A DNA stretch of 6,927 nucleotides from an uncultured Actinomycetes bacterium (GTDB lineage Bacteria > Actinomycetota > Acidimicrobiia > Acidimicrobiales > Microtrichaceae): the NCBI GenBank assembly GCA_903953195.1, contig CAJBIS010000401.1:1-6927 (forward strand), in the 5' to 3' direction. Position 1 is the stretch's first letter. The number at the start of each line of letters is the position of its first letter. Positions 6,244 through 6,927 of this stretch are shown piece after piece. A program made the position numbers and the translations under genes. The notes below the pieces were generated by a model that saw only the letters and a list, made by a program, of their open reading frames with translations, did no database searches and was not told the origin of the DNA.

Positions 6244-6927
6244 GTGATGAACGCCCATCCTCGAGCGCCGGCCCGGATGAGGTCGCGCCGGTCCGACGAC
6301 GTCGCGACCGCCCATCGGGTGGATCGGCGGGTGGCGGGGCCGGTTCCGGCGGCGTCGCGCCGCAGGCCGGCGAGGAGTACGTGCCGATGCCGCGCCACAC
6401 CTCGGGTGGCCGCCGGGTGCTCGCAGTGTTCGCGGCCGCTCTGGCTGCCCTCGGTCTGACACTCGCGGTCGCGGTGTTCTGGATCTCTCGGCAGATCGAT
6501 CCGCCGGGGGAGCAGGGCGAGGAGCCGGTCGAGGTGGTCATCCCGGCGGGGACGTCACGTGACGGAATCGCCGATGTCCTCGCAGACGCCGGAGTGATCA
6601 ACAGTCCGTCGATCTTCCGGACGTACGTGCGCTGGAAGCAGGGTGGCCCGTGGCAGGCCGGGAAGTACACGGAGTTCCGCGCCGATTCGTCGTACAGCGA
6701 GGCGATCGCCGTGCTGGACGAGGGCCCGGTGCCCCCGGACGCGAGCATCGTGCGCATCCCCGAGGGCACGCTGCTCAAGCCGCTGAAGCCCGCCGCACTC
6801 TCCTGCCGCACGCACGCGCTCGGGCGCATCTTCGACGTGCTCGGCGGGCTGCTCGGGCAGGGCAACCCGGCCTTCATGTGCGCAGCGGGCTTCTCCGACA
6901 GCCCGCACTTCATGTATTCCGGCTACG
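6240..6927 (+). CDS. mltG: MltG-like endolytic murein transglycosylase, N-terminal part, joined in frame to a foreign tail; runs off the window
   Basis: MltG cuts nascent glycan strands at the cytoplasmic membrane and so influences peptidoglycan chain length. The frame starts at ATG 6240, in an ATGA overlap with the ruvX stop, and stays open to the end (229 codons). Residues 1-57 form a cytoplasmic, Arg/Gly/Ser/Pro-rich, probably disordered tail, as usual in actinobacterial MltG. Residues about 58-83 (RRVLAVFAAALAALGLTLAVAVFWIS) are a transmembrane helix. Residues 97-165 (VEVVIPAGTSRDGIADVLADAGVINSPSIFRTYVRWK and on) match the LysM-like YceG N-terminal domain, including the GKYTEFRADSSYSEAIAVLDEGP segment, followed by VRIPEG at 171-176. 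MltG should continue here with a segment like LTLPEIA and later the catalytic glutamate; instead the next 53 residues do not look like MltG (see separate entry). The catalytic domain is therefore absent from this frame. The head call is firm; the frame as a whole is probably chimeric. Confidence 0.85.
   Translation, partial: MSDERPSSSAGPDEVAPVRRRRDRPSGGSAGGGAGSGGVAPQAGEEYVPMPRHTSGGRRVLAVFAAALAALGLTLAVAVFWISRQIDPPGEQGEEPVEVVIPAGTSRDGIADVLADAGVINSPSIFRTYVRWKQGGPWQAGKYTEFRADSSYSEAIAVLDEGPVPPDASIVRIPEGTLLKPLKPAALSCRTHALGRIFDVLGGLLGQGNPAFMCAAGFSDSPHFMYSGY
6768..6927 (+). other. Hydantoinase B/oxoprolinase (HyuB)-like fragment fused after the MltG IPEG motif
   Basis: The last 53 codons, in the same frame as mltG, give TLLKPLKPAALSCRTHALG and then RIFDVLGGLLGQGNPAFMCA and AGFSDSPHFMYSGY. 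This resembles the region of HyuB-family proteins (hydantoinase B, 5-oxoprolinase, and the related acetone/acetophenone carboxylase subunits) where a PEG-S/T-LL-x-P motif is followed by PAA and an R-x-x-D-x-L-x-G-x-L helix. No MltG domain has this pattern. The tail has two cysteines in 53 residues against none in the 176 before it, and its serines use TCC (three) and AGC (one) but not the TCG that is common upstream; the sample is small. The shared peptide (R)IPEG at 6753-6767 would be the crossover point. The HyuB call is from memory of the family pattern. Confidence 0.72.

Noticed and set aside
4699..6462. Antisense open frame of 587 codons opposite alaS, ruvX and mltG
   Set aside because: Ser/Arg/Pro-rich shadow translation without conserved motifs; it spans three genuine genes.
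6098..6913. Antisense open frame crossing the MltG-HyuB junction
   Set aside because: I considered whether an unbroken reverse gene would argue that the junction is real. Its protein is Ser/Ala/Pro-rich with no recognisable domain, so it is a GC-driven shadow and gives no support.
1..6927. A novel defence, mobile or CRISPR system
   Set aside because: All frames are accounted for by housekeeping genes and two conserved small genes. There are no spaced direct repeats, terminal inverted repeats, transposase or integrase motifs, tRNA genes or unusual cassettes.

Overview
The window reads as a GC-rich bacterial contig (roughly 70% G+C by eye, with a strong preference for G or C at third codon positions). 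All genes lie on the + strand and both ends cut through a gene. The gene order aspS, rarA, a DUF948-like membrane protein, a small DUF6167-like protein, alaS, ruvX, mltG matches, from memory, the arrangement in Actinomycetota such as Streptomyces and, in part, Mycobacterium. Heavy TCG serine use and apparent leaderless starts fit a high-GC actinomycete, possibly Acidimicrobiia, but that class-level guess is weak.

Layout: positions 1-930 are the C-terminal half of aspartyl-tRNA synthetase. A short gap follows, opening with a 14-bp tandem repeat that begins exactly on the aspS stop codon. rarA (1032-2363) encodes a complete AAA+ replication-fork maintenance ATPase behind a probable leaderless promoter. 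Two small genes (2405-2815 and 2820-3137), each with an N-terminal hydrophobic stretch, fill the space before alaS. alaS (3200-5797), with its own probable leaderless promoter, is a full-length alanyl-tRNA synthetase with intact editing residues. It overlaps ruvX (5794-6243) by a GTGA, and ruvX overlaps mltG (from 6240) by an ATGA, so alaS, ruvX and mltG look like one translationally coupled transcript. The genes serve core functions: tRNA charging, fork and recombination maintenance, RNA processing and peptidoglycan processing.

The standout anomaly is at the 3' end. The mltG frame is normal as far as the peptide Ile-Pro-Glu-Gly (about 6756-6767). It then continues in frame into about 53 residues that look like the hydantoinase B/oxoprolinase (HyuB) family, not MltG. 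Both families are expected to have a short IPEG-type motif here, so the join is most simply a chimera at shared short homology (assembly or amplification artefact), less likely a real gene fusion. I found no RNA genes, mobile elements, CRISPR arrays or new defence system. No gap between genes exceeds about 100 bases.
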